Positions 46,715 to 57,275 of a stretch of 64,000 nucleotides of DNA are shown here, piece after piece. The translations under genes were made by a program, and so were the position numbers. Position 1 is the stretch's first letter, and each line of letters opens with the position of its first letter. Below the pieces are notes generated by a model. The model did not search any database, was not told the origin of the DNA, and worked only from the letters and a program-made list of their open reading frames with translations. The DNA comes from Isoetes taiwanensis (Eukaryota > Streptophyta > Lycopodiopsida > Isoetales > Isoetaceae). Location of the stretch: positions 10,160,740 through 10,224,739 of the forward strand of contig JAJEKV010000008.1 in the NCBI GenBank assembly GCA_021234155.1, given 5' to 3'.

Positions 46715-48326
46715 TGTGACGTTCCAAGTATTTATACGGTATACGTCTAGATATGTTGACACGTCACCCAGTATAGATACGCTACCATGGGGCATGGTAA
46801 CCTAGGGGGTTGACTTAAAAAGGATTAAATTAGCTATGCTAATTTAATTGTTAAAGATAATAACCTACATTTAAGGGATCATTATTTATAAAGGATAATT
46901 AAACTAATTATCCTTTGGGAACGCGCCACCTGGCCAAACCTGATTGGCCAGCATGGTGAATGCTATTTTAGACCCATAAGGTGGATCAGCACCCCCGTAT
47001 CCACCATAATCGACTGGAAATGCCTACCTTGGGATTGGTGAGCCACCTTGCCCAAGTACTTTGTGTGATCGGTGAGCATCGAGTTTTGAAGGATGGAGGC
47101 ACCAAAGCGATAGCGGTCGGCAGAATACAGGTGGGTGGCTAGTATAGGCTGATATTCTAGGGTAGCGCCCCTTTTGGGCACTTGTGTGTTGTCTTGTATG
47201 TTTCTCTGTGCTTTTATTCGTAGGAACTAACCCTTGGTTGAAAAGGTAAGTTCTCTTTATATTTTGATTCGGGTTTTGCTCTCAAAGGATGAATTGATAG
47301 TTCTTTGCTTAGTTAGCACTCCCGAGATGGGGGATTACGGGGGGGGTAGAGACCTCGAGCCCATATATTGTAGTATACTCTAGATAAAAGCCTGTATTAT
47401 TCCAATAATGCGGCCTATGCACAAGAACCCACCCGGGTCATAGATGCTATGGTACCGGGCTTACACCGGACAAAGGAACAGTGGTGGTGAAGTGGAGGTG
47501 GGGTCTTGCACCTAACATAAAGGCTCACGGGACTCCTATAGCGAGCTAGACCTGATAGCCGGTCACGTAGAGGGCCGGGTATGGGTCTGACACTCCCTGG
47601 GTGGGAAGGTGTGACCCGTATGGGGCACCTTGCACTTTGAGTAGATTTAGGGCGAGTAAGTCGGGTACGGATGCGGGGGTCGCTGATGCGGCACGTATTC
47701 TCTAGCTCGCCCATGGAGCCACTGTGATTCCGGAAGGGGCGCTTACGACCTGCCTCATCGGACCCGGGGCTTCATGAACCACGGAGTAGGCTCGGCGGGG
47801 TGATGCCTCGAGCTGCGTCTCAGGAAGGCTATAGCGGCGCCATAAGCGTGAATTGACCCATCCGCAAAGTGTGCACGGGAGGGCGGATGGAGTGGACAAC
47901 CCTAGCCAATGTTCTATGCCCGATAACGCCATGTCAAGATTGCGTCTGCGCACGATCTCTTGAGGCCTAGCCGTCAGTCGATCCTCATTGGAGTCTGAAC
48001 CGGGGTAGAACCATGGGTTTGGGGTGTTTTCTTAGGTTTAGATGCATATTCTTTGCCGTTGGTATTTGGATGGATATGCCACCCTTCGTGGTGGTTATTT
48101 ATATGTGATTTATCTTTGTGTGCTAACCCTTGTATTCACGCTTCATGACGTAGGGGAGCCCCATTGGCGTGGGCCGAATGACCCCTTCGTGTCCTTCTTC
48201 GGGCATCGTATTATAGATGGCCCGAAATAGACGGAGGGCCCTGCTCATGGCGAGTTGGTCGCCATGGGAGGGGAAAGTCCCCGTATGTATACGTCCGAGG
48301 GTCGTATATGTTCAGGGAGCGTCACA
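46715..48326 (+). repeat. 5' LTR of a large Ty3-type retrotransposon, 1612 bp
   Basis: It starts TGTGACG and ends CGTCACA, a perfect 7-bp inverted terminal pair, and is followed two bases later by a PBS. Frames inside are chance. The 3' LTR would lie beyond 64000. Confidence 0.75.
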
Positions 48327-48327
48327 G

Positions 48328-48339
48328 TGGTATCAGAGC
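48328..48339 (+). promoter_or_regulatory. Primer-binding site, initiator Met-tRNA
   Basis: TGGTATCAGAGC, one base after the LTR. This primer is usual for chromovirus-type Ty3 elements and for copia elements. Confidence 0.9.
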
Positions 48340-48504
48340 ATGGTTCTGGGAAGCCAAACTATTGCACTGGCCACATACTAACTCGATAGATCGTTAGCTA
48401 GAGAGTGAGGATTTTGGAGTAGTATGAGTTTTTTGGGTGGTGTAATGGATGCGTCATGCTTGCTTTAAGCGTGGTCTAATTGTAATTAAGAGGGGTGTAC
48501 CGGT

Positions 48505-48725
48505 ACCCCCCTAACCCTAAGTGGCGGGCGGGGGTACAGGGTGTCGGCGCCGTAAGTAGAAACCTCGGGGTAGGGGGTGCCCGCCACCTCGTAACAAAAA
48601 AAAAAAAAAAAAAAAAAAAAACCCTAACCCTAAGTGGCGGGCAGGGGGTACCGGACGTATTTGGCGCCCGGCAGCGGGCGACGTCGAGGAGTAGGGGGTG
48701 CCGCCACCTCAGCGGCGCCCGATCA
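48505..48725 (+). repeat. Two leader hairpin units with telomere-like starts
   Basis: Each unit starts CCCTAACCCTAAGTGGCGGGC and ends with the complement-forming GCCCGCCACCTC or GCCGCCACCTC, so each can fold into a GC-rich hairpin (48509-48590 and 48621-48713). They are separated by an A run of about 26 bases (48595-48620). Confidence 0.7.
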
Positions 48726-48987
48726 CTTTTTTCATAAAAAGTTTTTAGGGTTAAAATTTTAAAAGTGACTTTTTCTTTCACTTTTCTTAAACACCTAGCG
48801 CCCTTTTGAGCTCCGCATGGCCGCCATAGCCGCCGGAACTAGAAGCTTCCCTCTGCCATAGCCAAACCTCGCCCCTTACCTTTCTCCCCCCCCAAGCCCA
48901 CCTAGCCTACTCTATAAGGATGGAGACACCCAAGCAAGTTTATCTGGCGTAAAGCCTCGCTATTCCAAAACCCCTATAGAGCTTATA

Positions 48988-49464
48988 ATGGCTGAATTGC
49001 TGCCACAACGAGAGACCGCCAGGTTTAAGACTGAAGAAATACTGGAGTATTTCGTGAAGCGCTTCTACGAAGGGGTCAGAATCCCATACCCGCTCTTTTG
49101 CTATAATGAGCGCTTTGTGTTCAAGCTCAACGCTATTCGGGAGACCTGCATAGTAGTGGAACAGGAAGATGGCGTCCAGAAGTATGCCCGGTTCTTTCCG
49201 CCAGCTAGGGATGATCAAGCAGAGGAGGAGGCCTTACAAACGCAGGCCCAGAACAGTTTGCAAATGGCCCAAGAGGCGGATCTGCAGTGGTTAGCATTGG
49301 ATGATCCGGCTTCAGGATACCGCTACCTAGGAAACGGCATGTGCCTCTTTGATGGGGGAGCCTATACTCTTCCATCGTTTTCATATGAAGAGGAGACCAA
49401 CCGTATCCTCTGGGAAGCCGGATCACCCTCGATTTCACGTGATCACTTCCAGCCGGGTCGTTGA
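48988..49464 (+). CDS. Unknown ORF in retrotransposon leader region
   Basis: 158 codons, starting about 650 bases after the PBS. Polar and mixed-charge, with AELLPQRETARFKTEEIL at the start, a EQEDGVQKYARFFPPARDD middle and a glutamine-rich stretch (QTQAQNSLQMAQEADLQW). It has no zinc knuckle or gag capsid motif that I recognise. It could be a gag-like or an extra upstream ORF as in Ogre-type elements. The frame is clean, unlike the sequence after it. Confidence 0.45.
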   Translation: MAELLPQRETARFKTEEILEYFVKRFYEGVRIPYPLFCYNERFVFKLNAIRETCIVVEQEDGVQKYARFFPPARDDQAEEEALQTQAQNSLQMAQEADLQWLALDDPASGYRYLGNGMCLFDGGAYTLPSFSYEEETNRILWEAGSPSISRDHFQPGR

Positions 49465-49620
49465 ACGAGACATGCAAGCTAATCCCCACGCTACTTCATA
49501 GAGCTTACAAGAAGAACTGAGATTAGAATAGCCAAAGAGAAGCAAAAGAGGAGCAAGCCACACCGGGCAAGTACGTAAGGCAACACAGCTTGATCTGAGG
49601 AGGTCGCTAAGCTTCGTGGA

Positions 49621-49776
49621 GGATACTATTCATCGCGAATGTGTAGAACAAGAGCAAAATCTGAAGAGAATGCAGGAAGAAGCAGAGGAAAGAGCAAGAG
49701 AGGCAACCGAAGCCGTGAAGGAGCGACTGAGGAAGGAAGAGGAAGAAAGGCATCGGCAAGAGCAACCACCGCTGTA
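49621..49776 (+). pseudogene. Coiled-coil fragment
   Basis: A 51-codon frame, rich in Glu, Arg and Lys with heptad-like spacing (EQEQNLKRMQEEAEERARE, ERLRKEEEERHRQEQ), ending in TAA at 49774-49776. It probably belongs to the same broken reading frame as the preceding ORF. Confidence 0.4.
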
Positions 49777-49970
49777 AGCCCGCCGGTTCCTCGCCAAGAC
49801 AAAAGAAGAGACACCCCAAAGATCCGGTGCTCAAAGATAAGGATCAGCTTTAGGGCTCGAGGAGGGGATCGCTAAGGTCTGCAGGGATAACCTAGGGACA
49901 ATATCATCCGGTGAAGCCCTAAGATCCCGAACAAAGCGGGGAAGACTCTACCCGAGCCGCACCCCAACCT

Positions 49971-50274
49971 AGGAGGAGGCATCGTTACAAGCCCCGGTAC
50001 CAGGTGGCACCGAGAGATAAGGAAGTACCGAAATCTAATCGAAGTTTACATTACGAAAACTTCCTTTCCAAATACCGTCCGAGAAATTGCCCAAGAATTT
50101 AAGACGGACCTTCGTTTTCAAACTCATGCCATCCTAGCACTTCAGGAGGCGGCCGAGGCTTACTTGGTGGCCCTCTTTGGCGATGCAAACCTATGTGCCA
50201 TCCATGCCAAGCGAGTAACCATCATGACAAAAGACCTACAGTTAGCACGCCGGATCCGTGGGGAACGGTCATAA
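49971..50274 (+). pseudogene. Histone H3-like coding region
   Basis: From 50077 to the TAA at 50272-50274, 65 codons read as the H3 fold: [15 protein letters not shown] (alpha-1), [14 protein letters not shown] (alpha-2), [27 protein letters not shown] (alpha-3 and C-terminus). About 11 residues differ from canonical plant H3 by eye, including SS to TH, GLFED to ALFGD, P to T and a final S. There is no loop-1 insertion of the CENH3 kind. Upstream the homology continues with RRRHRYKP (49971) and REIRKY (about 50011) but through several small indels, so the alpha-N region is frame-broken and no H3 N-terminal tail (ARTKQTARKS type) is visible. It lies between the unknown ORF and the TIR element, inside the putative Ty3 element, on the same strand. 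Intronless. Either a captured H3 variant now decaying or a stray processed copy. Confidence 0.8.
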
Positions 50275-51088
50275 TTATGTACATCACAATTTTGTATCTA
50301 TGTAAATCGGTATATATATTAATACAAAACTGTTTTGACTTCTTATTTTGAATTAACAAAGTTTAAAATGAAACGCACTTATTTGCTGCAAACGCACTTC
50401 AAAAGGAATCTTTGAAAGATTCCCTAAAATTCCCTTAAAAAATGCCCTTTTCTTGGTATATTTGTGACAAGTGTGACAATTTGAATATTTTAGGCACCAT
50501 TTTTGGAGGGGAATTTGAACTCAGCTTCCATTCAAAATTGTTTGGTACCATTTTTTGGCCCCCTAGTTTGGTTTGAGAAATAGTAATATTTTTAAGGACA
50601 AAACAAAATAGACATTGAAAAAAAAAGCGAAAAGCTAAGAGTGCCCAAAAACGTATTTAGTTCAAAGTTTATAAATTCAGTACAAAATTATGAACAAAAT
50701 TGCAAAAAATGCAACACATTTTGATATTGCCTCAATGAAGCAAATATTGTCACCTTAAAGTATGCCTCACACGCGAGGTGAAGTCGAAGATGCTTGCGCT
50801 TTGCTTTATACACTTGCTCTTATTTGCTCCTCCAGCTTGCTATAGACTTCTGTATACCGCGATGTCGACGTATGTATCCAATCTGGACTTTTTTAAACTT
50901 TGTAATTTATTTGTTCTCTGTAGTCTTTAGTTTCTTCCAAATAAATTTCAAGATGAAGCACAATTTCATTATATATGGACTTTCCTCAAGTCCATATATA
51001 TCTCAAATGGTAGCTACTGTCTAGAATACGGGGTTCTTATGAGCAAAACAATGGAATATGGTAGACTAATTCCATTCAGAGGCATCAA

Positions 51089-51175
51089 AAGTAGGCGAAC
51101 CCAGAGCCTTCAAATGCTACGGTTTGTGAAAAGTAGGCGAACCCAGAGCCTTCAAATGCTACGATTTGTGATATG
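51089..51175. repeat. Two-copy 42-bp tandem repeat
   Basis: GTAGGCGAACCCAGAGCC starts at 51091 and 51133; copies nearly identical. Confidence 0.85.
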
Positions 51176-52335
51176 AGCATATCCACGACATTGTGTTTTG
51201 TGCATAATATAATGAAGTACAACATTAGGATAGTAAAACTTTATACAAATTCATTGAGACACCATATAGTTTTCAAAGATCACATATAGCAATTGAAAGT
51301 AAAGCAAATCATTTGACAATATTAAAGCTTCAAATATCTAGTCGCGCATCATCTGACTGCGATTCCTCATCAGCTGGAACAATTTTTTGGGCGGGCTTTT
51401 CGCATCTGGGCTTTTTCTGGGATTAATGATCCTGTAATTATCCATGTAAATGTTAATGTCAAAGGAGATTATCAGTCAAAAGAAAAGAAAAGGGACGAGC
51501 AATAACGAAATTAGGTCACCGCCCTATTAACGACTAGCATCATATTTGATGACATTCAATGGTGTTATGGAAGTGTGATCTTAACGGGGCAATATGCATA
51601 TTTGCAAAACATTTTATTTAGCTAAGAAAAAACTCTTGCATAATTCAACGTCCAAGATTGATTAAGAAATTATCCAATGGCTAAACTCCTTAACAGGTAA
51701 AACCCTAATAGTAAATCACAGGTTCGAGCTATGGCGGCCGAGCATCACGATGTGGCGGCAGACTCAGGTATGGCGGTCAAGCTTCAAGCTTCAGGGGCGG
51801 GCCGAGCAAGCAAGCTTCAAGCTGCAGGGGCGGGCCGATCCTCAGGGGCTCTGCAAACAGGAAGAAGAAGTTCGCACAGAAGGAGGAGGATATAATCGTG
51901 GAGGTGCACTGTTAAGCTAGGATTCAAAGCTAGAGCAACGAAGTTTCTTCTTTTGGTTTGATCACAGGACAGAGTGCCGGATCTAGTCTTTGGAGCACAC
52001 ATCCTAATCAGTTTTCATGTTTAAAATAGCTGAATCTAAATGTTTAAAGCTAAGGCCGTGACTCTAAAGGCTACTGCGGTTTGAGCTTGATTAGTTTGTT
52101 TCTAAAGACATGTTCATTCCATAAAGCAAAACAGTCGGATCTAGGAGTTCCCGGTAGGATCCCACCAAGCTATTTGCAAGCTCCACCCGGATCCAACCCT
52201 TCGTCTTCGGCACGCATCGGGACCATCTGCTCTTGCTATAGTTGGTGAAAGCAGAAAAAACTTGAAGAAATCCTCCAGATTTTGCTAGAGATTCATTTGT
52301 CTTCCTCAAGAGGATGTAAAGAAATAGATAAGAAG
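51176..52335. other. Interior of TIR element, no gene recognised
   Basis: Only short frames. A local duplication of GGGGCGGGCCGA lies near 51795-51840. Confidence 0.5.
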
Positions 52336-52339
52336 TTGC

Positions 52340-52600
52340 TCGAGCAAATCCGGACCACGACAAATTGAAGGCGCCCGCCCGATTTGTGTGCTCCACAAAC
52401 AAATCCGGAATTGCATTTGTGTGCTCCAAAGCAAATCCGACCCCTGACAAATTGGGCTCGCCAGATTTGTGTGCTCGAAGCAAATTCGCATTATTGTGAA
52501 ATTTGGCCGCCCGATTTTGTGTACTGAGCAAATCCAGACACAACAAATTGGCGCCTTGATTTGTGTGTACTGAGCAAATCCGCATAAAGACATAGGAGGA
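52340..52600. repeat. Tandem array with GCAAATCCG and GGGCGCCCG words
   Basis: About four diverged units of 60-70 bp, each with AGCAAATCCG, ACAAATTG, a GC-rich core and ATTTGTGTGCTC. Minus-strand frames over it are repeat translation, not a gene. Confidence 0.75.
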
Positions 52601-52614
52601 ATCAATTCAGTCAC

Positions 52615-52985
52615 AATGGCCAAAAAAGAAATGGTACTGGAAATTAGGCTTAGATCTCTAATAGAAGGAAAAGTGCGCATGGACTGGAAATTGGGCGCCC
52701 GCCCAATTTAGATCTGTAATAGAAGGAAAAATGGGAAAAGTGCGCATGGACTGGAAATTGGGCGCCCGCCCAATTTAGATCTGTAAGAAAAATGCCCATG
52801 GAATTGTACTATAAATTGGGCGCCCGCCCAATTTAGATCTGTAATAGAAGAAAAATGCCCATGGAATTGTTCATAGTACAGGGAAAAACGTGCATGGAAT
52901 ATTGGGGGAATATTGGGGAAAGACCAATGGCAAAGACGAAATTGGGCGCCCGCCAGAAAGAAAAAAATATGCATGGAATATTGGG
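52615..52985. repeat. Tandem array with a 22-bp palindrome core
   Basis: Four to five units of about 60-70 bp. The core is AAATTGGGCG, then CC, then the exact reverse complement; it is intact near 52690, 52756 and 52813, partial near 52934. Flanks are TAGATCTGTAATAGAAGG and GTGCGCATGGACTGG. Isolated cores recur at 54250 and 54317. Confidence 0.85.
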
Positions 52986-53324
52986 GCGGGCAAAGACAAA
53001 TGGGGTGGGCTCGAGTAGAACTCTTAAAAAAAAAGAAGAAAATATAATGAATAAGACAAGGCAATGGTCGTGTTGAAGGCAAAACAGAAGTTAGGAGGGC
53101 ATCAAATTGGGGCACCCCCTTCTAATGACAACCCAAAACAATGGAAGTTAAAGAGGGTTCCAAATTAGGCAACCCCCTTTCACTGATAGCCCAACCAATG
53201 CAATATTAAGTGAAAACTATACAACAGGAGTAAAAACACTAACAAAGGAGATATGTGCGCATATAAAGCAAGCAGAGGGAACAAAAACAGTAATATGGAG
53301 GATATGCTAACCTTTGATGGCATT

Positions 53325-53430
53325 GAACATGCAAAAACACCTCAAAAAGTCCTCTAGGAGATGGGCGCCTTCATGGGACATGCAAAAGCACCTCAAAAGT
53401 CCTCTAGAAGATGGGCGCCTTCATGGAGGA
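53325..53430. repeat. Two-copy 52-bp tandem repeat
   Basis: CATGCAAAA(A/G)CACCTCAAAA and GATGGGCGCCTTCATGG in each copy. Confidence 0.85.
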
Positions 53431-53554
53431 GCAGATGAGGAGGAGCACGAGGAGGTCGCATGCATGAAGGACAAGTGGCATGCTCATAAGAAAAGGTCCA
53501 AGTTGGTGGGCCCATAATGCATGACATAGTAAACCTTAAAATTCGAAATAAAGT

Positions 53555-53675
53555 TGCCACATGGACCATTCACGTGGTTCTTGAGATTCAAAATTCAAAT
53601 TCAAATTTCCCCCCCTCAACTCAATAATGCGACGTGGACCATTCACGTGGTTTTTGAGATTCAAATCTCCCCCTT
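53555..53675. repeat. Two-copy 80-bp tandem repeat
   Basis: GTGGACCATTCACGTGGTT-type unit followed by TTGAGATTCAAA and a C-rich end, twice. Confidence 0.8.
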
Positions 53676-55410
53676 CGTTCAATATTGCCAAGCACGAGCT
53701 ACTATTTTTTAGCATCTCGCCACCCGTCATTGCCGCTCTCGACCAAACTCTTTGCCTCTAAGGTATATTTTGATTTTCTTATTAACATGTCGGATGCGCT
53801 AGTGTAATGCGCTTTCATGATTTGCAATTCTAGAGTATGTAATGTCTAATAGAGCATTGATGTCCTTTCGTACCCATTTTTCTCTTTGGTTGAGTATTGC
53901 AGCATGCATTACCACACTGATGATGAGGTGATCAGACATACGCTTAGGCTTCAAGATGAGGTATGAGCTTTGTTGTTAAAATCACATAGTTAGTTCTAGT
54001 AGGGTCTAGATTAAGGATGTGTAATGCATGTATATCAATGATTTGTCATGCTACTAGCTTGGCTCAGACATAGAGCTTGTCAATGAGTAGGTAGACTTAA
54101 GCATAGAGGTAATCATGCTGCATGAGAAGTCCCCAGTTTTCCTTGTACAATGTGGCGGGGGCCCAATCTAGTGCGACCAAAAGGGGTGGGCCTTAGTCTG
54201 GAGCAATTAAATAGGGCGAGCCTAATTTGCAGGCCAAAAAGGGGCATCAAATTGGGCGCCCAATTTGAGCATGCAGGCCAACTCGAGCGGCATTTGTTTT
54301 TTTTTTTTTAAACCACAAATTGGGCGGGCGCCCAATTTGAAAAGCAGTTTTTTTTTTTTTTTTTTTTTTTTTTAAACCAAGTTTTGATATAATTTTTGGA
54401 TGTGTTTTGTGCTTGGAAATGAGGCGGACGCCCAATTTGATATGATATATCTTTCACTATTTTGCAGATACCGAGCTTATTGAAAAATGGACGTCTGATT
54501 TTAAATGGGTTTCTTACTAGGACAAGTCACATCCACCTCAGTAAGTCCCAACTTGCTCGTGTTGTTAAAGAGGTGTTTGAAGTCAAAGTGCGATTAACTC
54601 TAGGAGAGGCTAATTGCTCATTTATCCTCTGGAACTAAGATGATATCGTGAAATAGGTTGAGCAGGCACCCTCGAACCACAACCAAAGGCGGGTAGAAGA
54701 TAGTAACGGGCCACCAACATTAATCAGGTATAGTTTAATTCATCTAGAATGTGAAATATGGCATCTTGAGACACTGTACCTGCAGGAAGAGTGTCATATA
54801 CTTTACGGACTCGGATGTGTGACTAGTTTTTAGGATTGAAGACACGTAAGTGAAGGGTGCTTGACTATTTCATTATATATGGACTATTGCAATGCGAAAG
54901 CCATATGTGCCACCTTGGGCTATTGCACTTTGCGATGGGAAGGTACTTTTATTGAAGTTGGCCCCATCTATTCTTAGTATGCTGGCGAACTTGTGGTAAT
55001 ACCTTCATGGATGATGTTTATAATGGTGTGCCCTAATGATGTCTTTGCGCCCGGGCGTGGGTAGGATACGCTCTTGAAGAGCCCCAAATCCATGGATGAT
55101 AGAAAAGAGAACTTCGAGACTATCCAAGTGTTTGGGAGTTTGTCCTTATGAGCAACCAGGTGTACCCATCCAATTATGTCAACTGTTGAAATAAGAGATG
55201 GAGGCCAACGACTGCTAGTGACTGCATTGCAATAGAGACTATCGATTATGCTTGGGCTCCTTCCAATAAGAGGAAGCTCCTCAACACCGTGGAAGCATAT
55301 AAAGACTCATTTGGGGATGTCTCTTAGGTATGAAAACTGTCATTGAAGCAAGATTTCCAAAAAAAGTCCATAAATTCAGGTATTGTCCAAAAATAATGAA
55401 ATTGTGCTTG
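53676..55410. other. Interior of TIR element with possible exon scraps
   Basis: A short frame MHYHTDDEVIRHTLRLQDE (53914-53970 region) lies between an AG and a GTATGA donor, and DTELIEKW-like words follow an AG near 54468. These may be captured exons, but they are too short to identify. Two long T runs (54297-54309; 54348-54373) lie nearby. Confidence 0.35.
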
Positions 55411-55648
55411 ATGGTATAAATTTATACCTTAATAGATAGTAATATGTGGACATAGTATGCTAGAGAGTTCGCACGGTATAAATTTATACCGCAAGAAGAC
55501 TTGAGCGGTATAAATTTATACAACAAAAGAACTCGAGCGGTATAAATTTATACAGCAAAAGGACTCGAGCGGTATAAATTTATACCAATAAAGAGGACCA
55601 AGCGGTATAAATTTATACATAAAGAGTTTTCTCGGTATAAATTTATAC

Positions 55649-55712
<64 letters not shown>

Positions 55713-55835
55713 ATTATATAAATATATAATATATATATAACATATATATTTACATATATATATCCGAAAAAAAGAGAAGTCTTGCGGTATAAATCTATAC
55801 CGCGAGACTTCCTGCGGTATAAATTTATACCGTTT
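55411..55835. repeat. 32-bp-period array of a 16-bp palindrome
   Basis: The core GGTATAAATTTATACC starts at 55475, 55507, 55539, 55571, 55604 and 55634 (periods 32, 32, 32, 33, 30), the second, third and fifth cores lacking the last base or so. Isolated cores lie at about 55418, 55796, 55816 and 56580. Spacers vary around GA(A/C)TCGAGC. An (AT)n run (55654-55708) and further AT-rich repeats follow. Confidence 0.9.
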
Positions 55836-56235
55836 TTTTTTTTTATATATACAAATATGTGAACGTATATATATTGAATATATATATATATTAACATGTA
55901 TAAGTTTTTTATAGATATATATATACACAAAATATGTAGTCCAGGAGTATAAGTTTATATCGTGCAAAATCTTGTGGGGTCTTTCTTGCTCCCAAAGGTT
56001 TTGCAACTTAAATCTTGTTGAAATAACACACTCAAGGGATAATTTTATGCGTTTTTTCTTAGTTTTTTAGTTCAAAAAGTTCTAAAATAGTTCTAAATTC
56101 TCGACCTTGTAATGCAATGTTAGAGCATAAATTAGTCGAATCCGTTGTTATTTTTACTTTTTTTCTCTACACACATGCTAACTTCACTTTAGGCGACTCA
56201 AAAGCGCTTCTAAAGGCAAAGGACCCCAAAATGTT

Positions 56236-56622
56236 ATGGATACACATGTGTTCAACGAGAAGGAAACTTCGTGGTTTGTCCATAGGGGTGCGAGGGTAGC
56301 AACCCCTCAAAAGTTTACCTATTTCTTTGCAAAGGACAAAAAAAGCAAGATAGACAAATACTTCTCTGTGGAGAAATGTGCGATGGCATGCCAATCGCTA
56401 CGAGATGATGGATTGTCTTTGAAGACTCTCAACATTGACAAGGAGCTTGACTATCTTCTCAACATCACTATATTGTGGATTGGTATTGTGCAAGCCCAAA
56501 GACATGATGAATACATCTCCGAGAACAACAAAGAAGGCCATGTAATCACAGAGCTTCACTACTTCAACTACTGTTTCCTCGGTATAAATTTATACGACAT
56601 CGTCAGTTGGAACTTCAACTAA
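56236..56622 (+). CDS. Unknown ORF near right end of TIR element
   Basis: 128 codons with a mixed, protein-like composition (FNEKETSWFVHRGARVATPQ, KKSKIDKYFSVEKCAMACQS). The last part reads through one palindromic GGTATAAATTTATAC core, so the C-terminus is repeat-derived. No family recognised; it may be a captured exon or chance. Confidence 0.3.
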   Translation: MDTHVFNEKETSWFVHRGARVATPQKFTYFFAKDKKSKIDKYFSVEKCAMACQSLRDDGLSLKTLNIDKELDYLLNITILWIGIVQAQRHDEYISENNKEGHVITELHYFNYCFLGINLYDIVSWNFN

Positions 56623-57275
56623 CTGCATGATTTCGTGGATGTATTATCATTTGTAATACCATATGATGCAAAAACAATAATTTTTCATTCAAGCAGTTTG
56701 TTCAACTGTCTCCCAATGTCTTTTAAGGTCAATTAGGATGTTTAGCCAAAATGGTTGTGAAATAACAAATTTTTTGTCTTCTATAACAGCCAATATAAAC
56801 GTTCTAAGGGATAAGATACAAAAGCGTCTAATTTTTTCATATGAGTTTGCCCCATAATAAATCTTTGGCTTTCGTAGTGGTCCTTTTCCCCTCTAAAATG
56901 AGATATTTTTCTTTGTTGTTCTTCTCCTTAATGTTAAGTCTTCCTAAAATGTCTGTTTTCATGAGCAGTTTTATAAATCTTTAGACACGAGATAGTAAAA
57001 GAGTCCTTTTTAGGGGTATTTTAGAATTTTGTAAATTTTTAGAAGGAATCTTTCAAACGCACTTCTTAAATAAGTGCGTTTCATTTTAAACCTTGTTAAT
57101 TGTGAATTTTCCTACAATTAAAAAATAAAAATAAAAATAACTGAAAAAAAAAAGAGAGATGATGAGCTGGCGCCTCGAACGCCGTGCCCAGCAAGTTAAA
57201 TACTCAGATTCATTTTTAGGGTTTCATCATTTCTTACTCCTGTTTCCTTCTTCCTCCCATCTTCCGCCTGCAGTG

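Larger units (their letters stand above)
50353..57099. mobile_element. 6.7-kb TIR element with TTAA flanks
   Basis: The left end (CAAAGTTTAAAATGAAACGC from 50357) is repeated inverted at the right end (to 57095) with one mismatch. Inverted similarity continues for about 80 bp with shuffled ACGCACTT and GAAAGATTCC sub-repeats. TTAA lies at 50353-50356 and 57096-57099 and may be the target duplication, as in piggyBac-type elements, though TIRs could also be read as starting within it. No transposase is recognised. The interior is mostly palindromic tandem arrays and gene scraps. It splits the Ty3-type element. Confidence 0.65.

Noticed and set aside
47415-47953. Minus-strand coding frames in the 46.7-48.3 kb LTR
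   Set aside because: Low-complexity GC-rich chance frames with no family resemblance.
48509-48640. Telomere or interstitial telomere repeat
   Set aside because: Only two CCCTAA-type units per copy, embedded in a retrotransposon leader.
49205-49834. Minus-strand frames opposite the leader ORF and coiled coil
   Set aside because: Shadows of a biased plus-strand coding region.
49971-50274. CENH3 identity for the H3-like region
   Set aside because: No extended loop 1, and alpha-3 plus C-terminus (RIRGERS) follow canonical H3, so a general H3 variant is the safer call.
55475-55650. CRISPR-like array (palindromic repeat, 32-bp period)
   Set aside because: The repeat is only 16-18 bp, spacers are themselves similar to each other, there are no cas genes, and the context is a plant transposon.
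55548-56006. Isoleucine/tyrosine-rich 152-codon protein
   Set aside because: Translation of the (AT)n run and the GGTATAAATTTATACC array.
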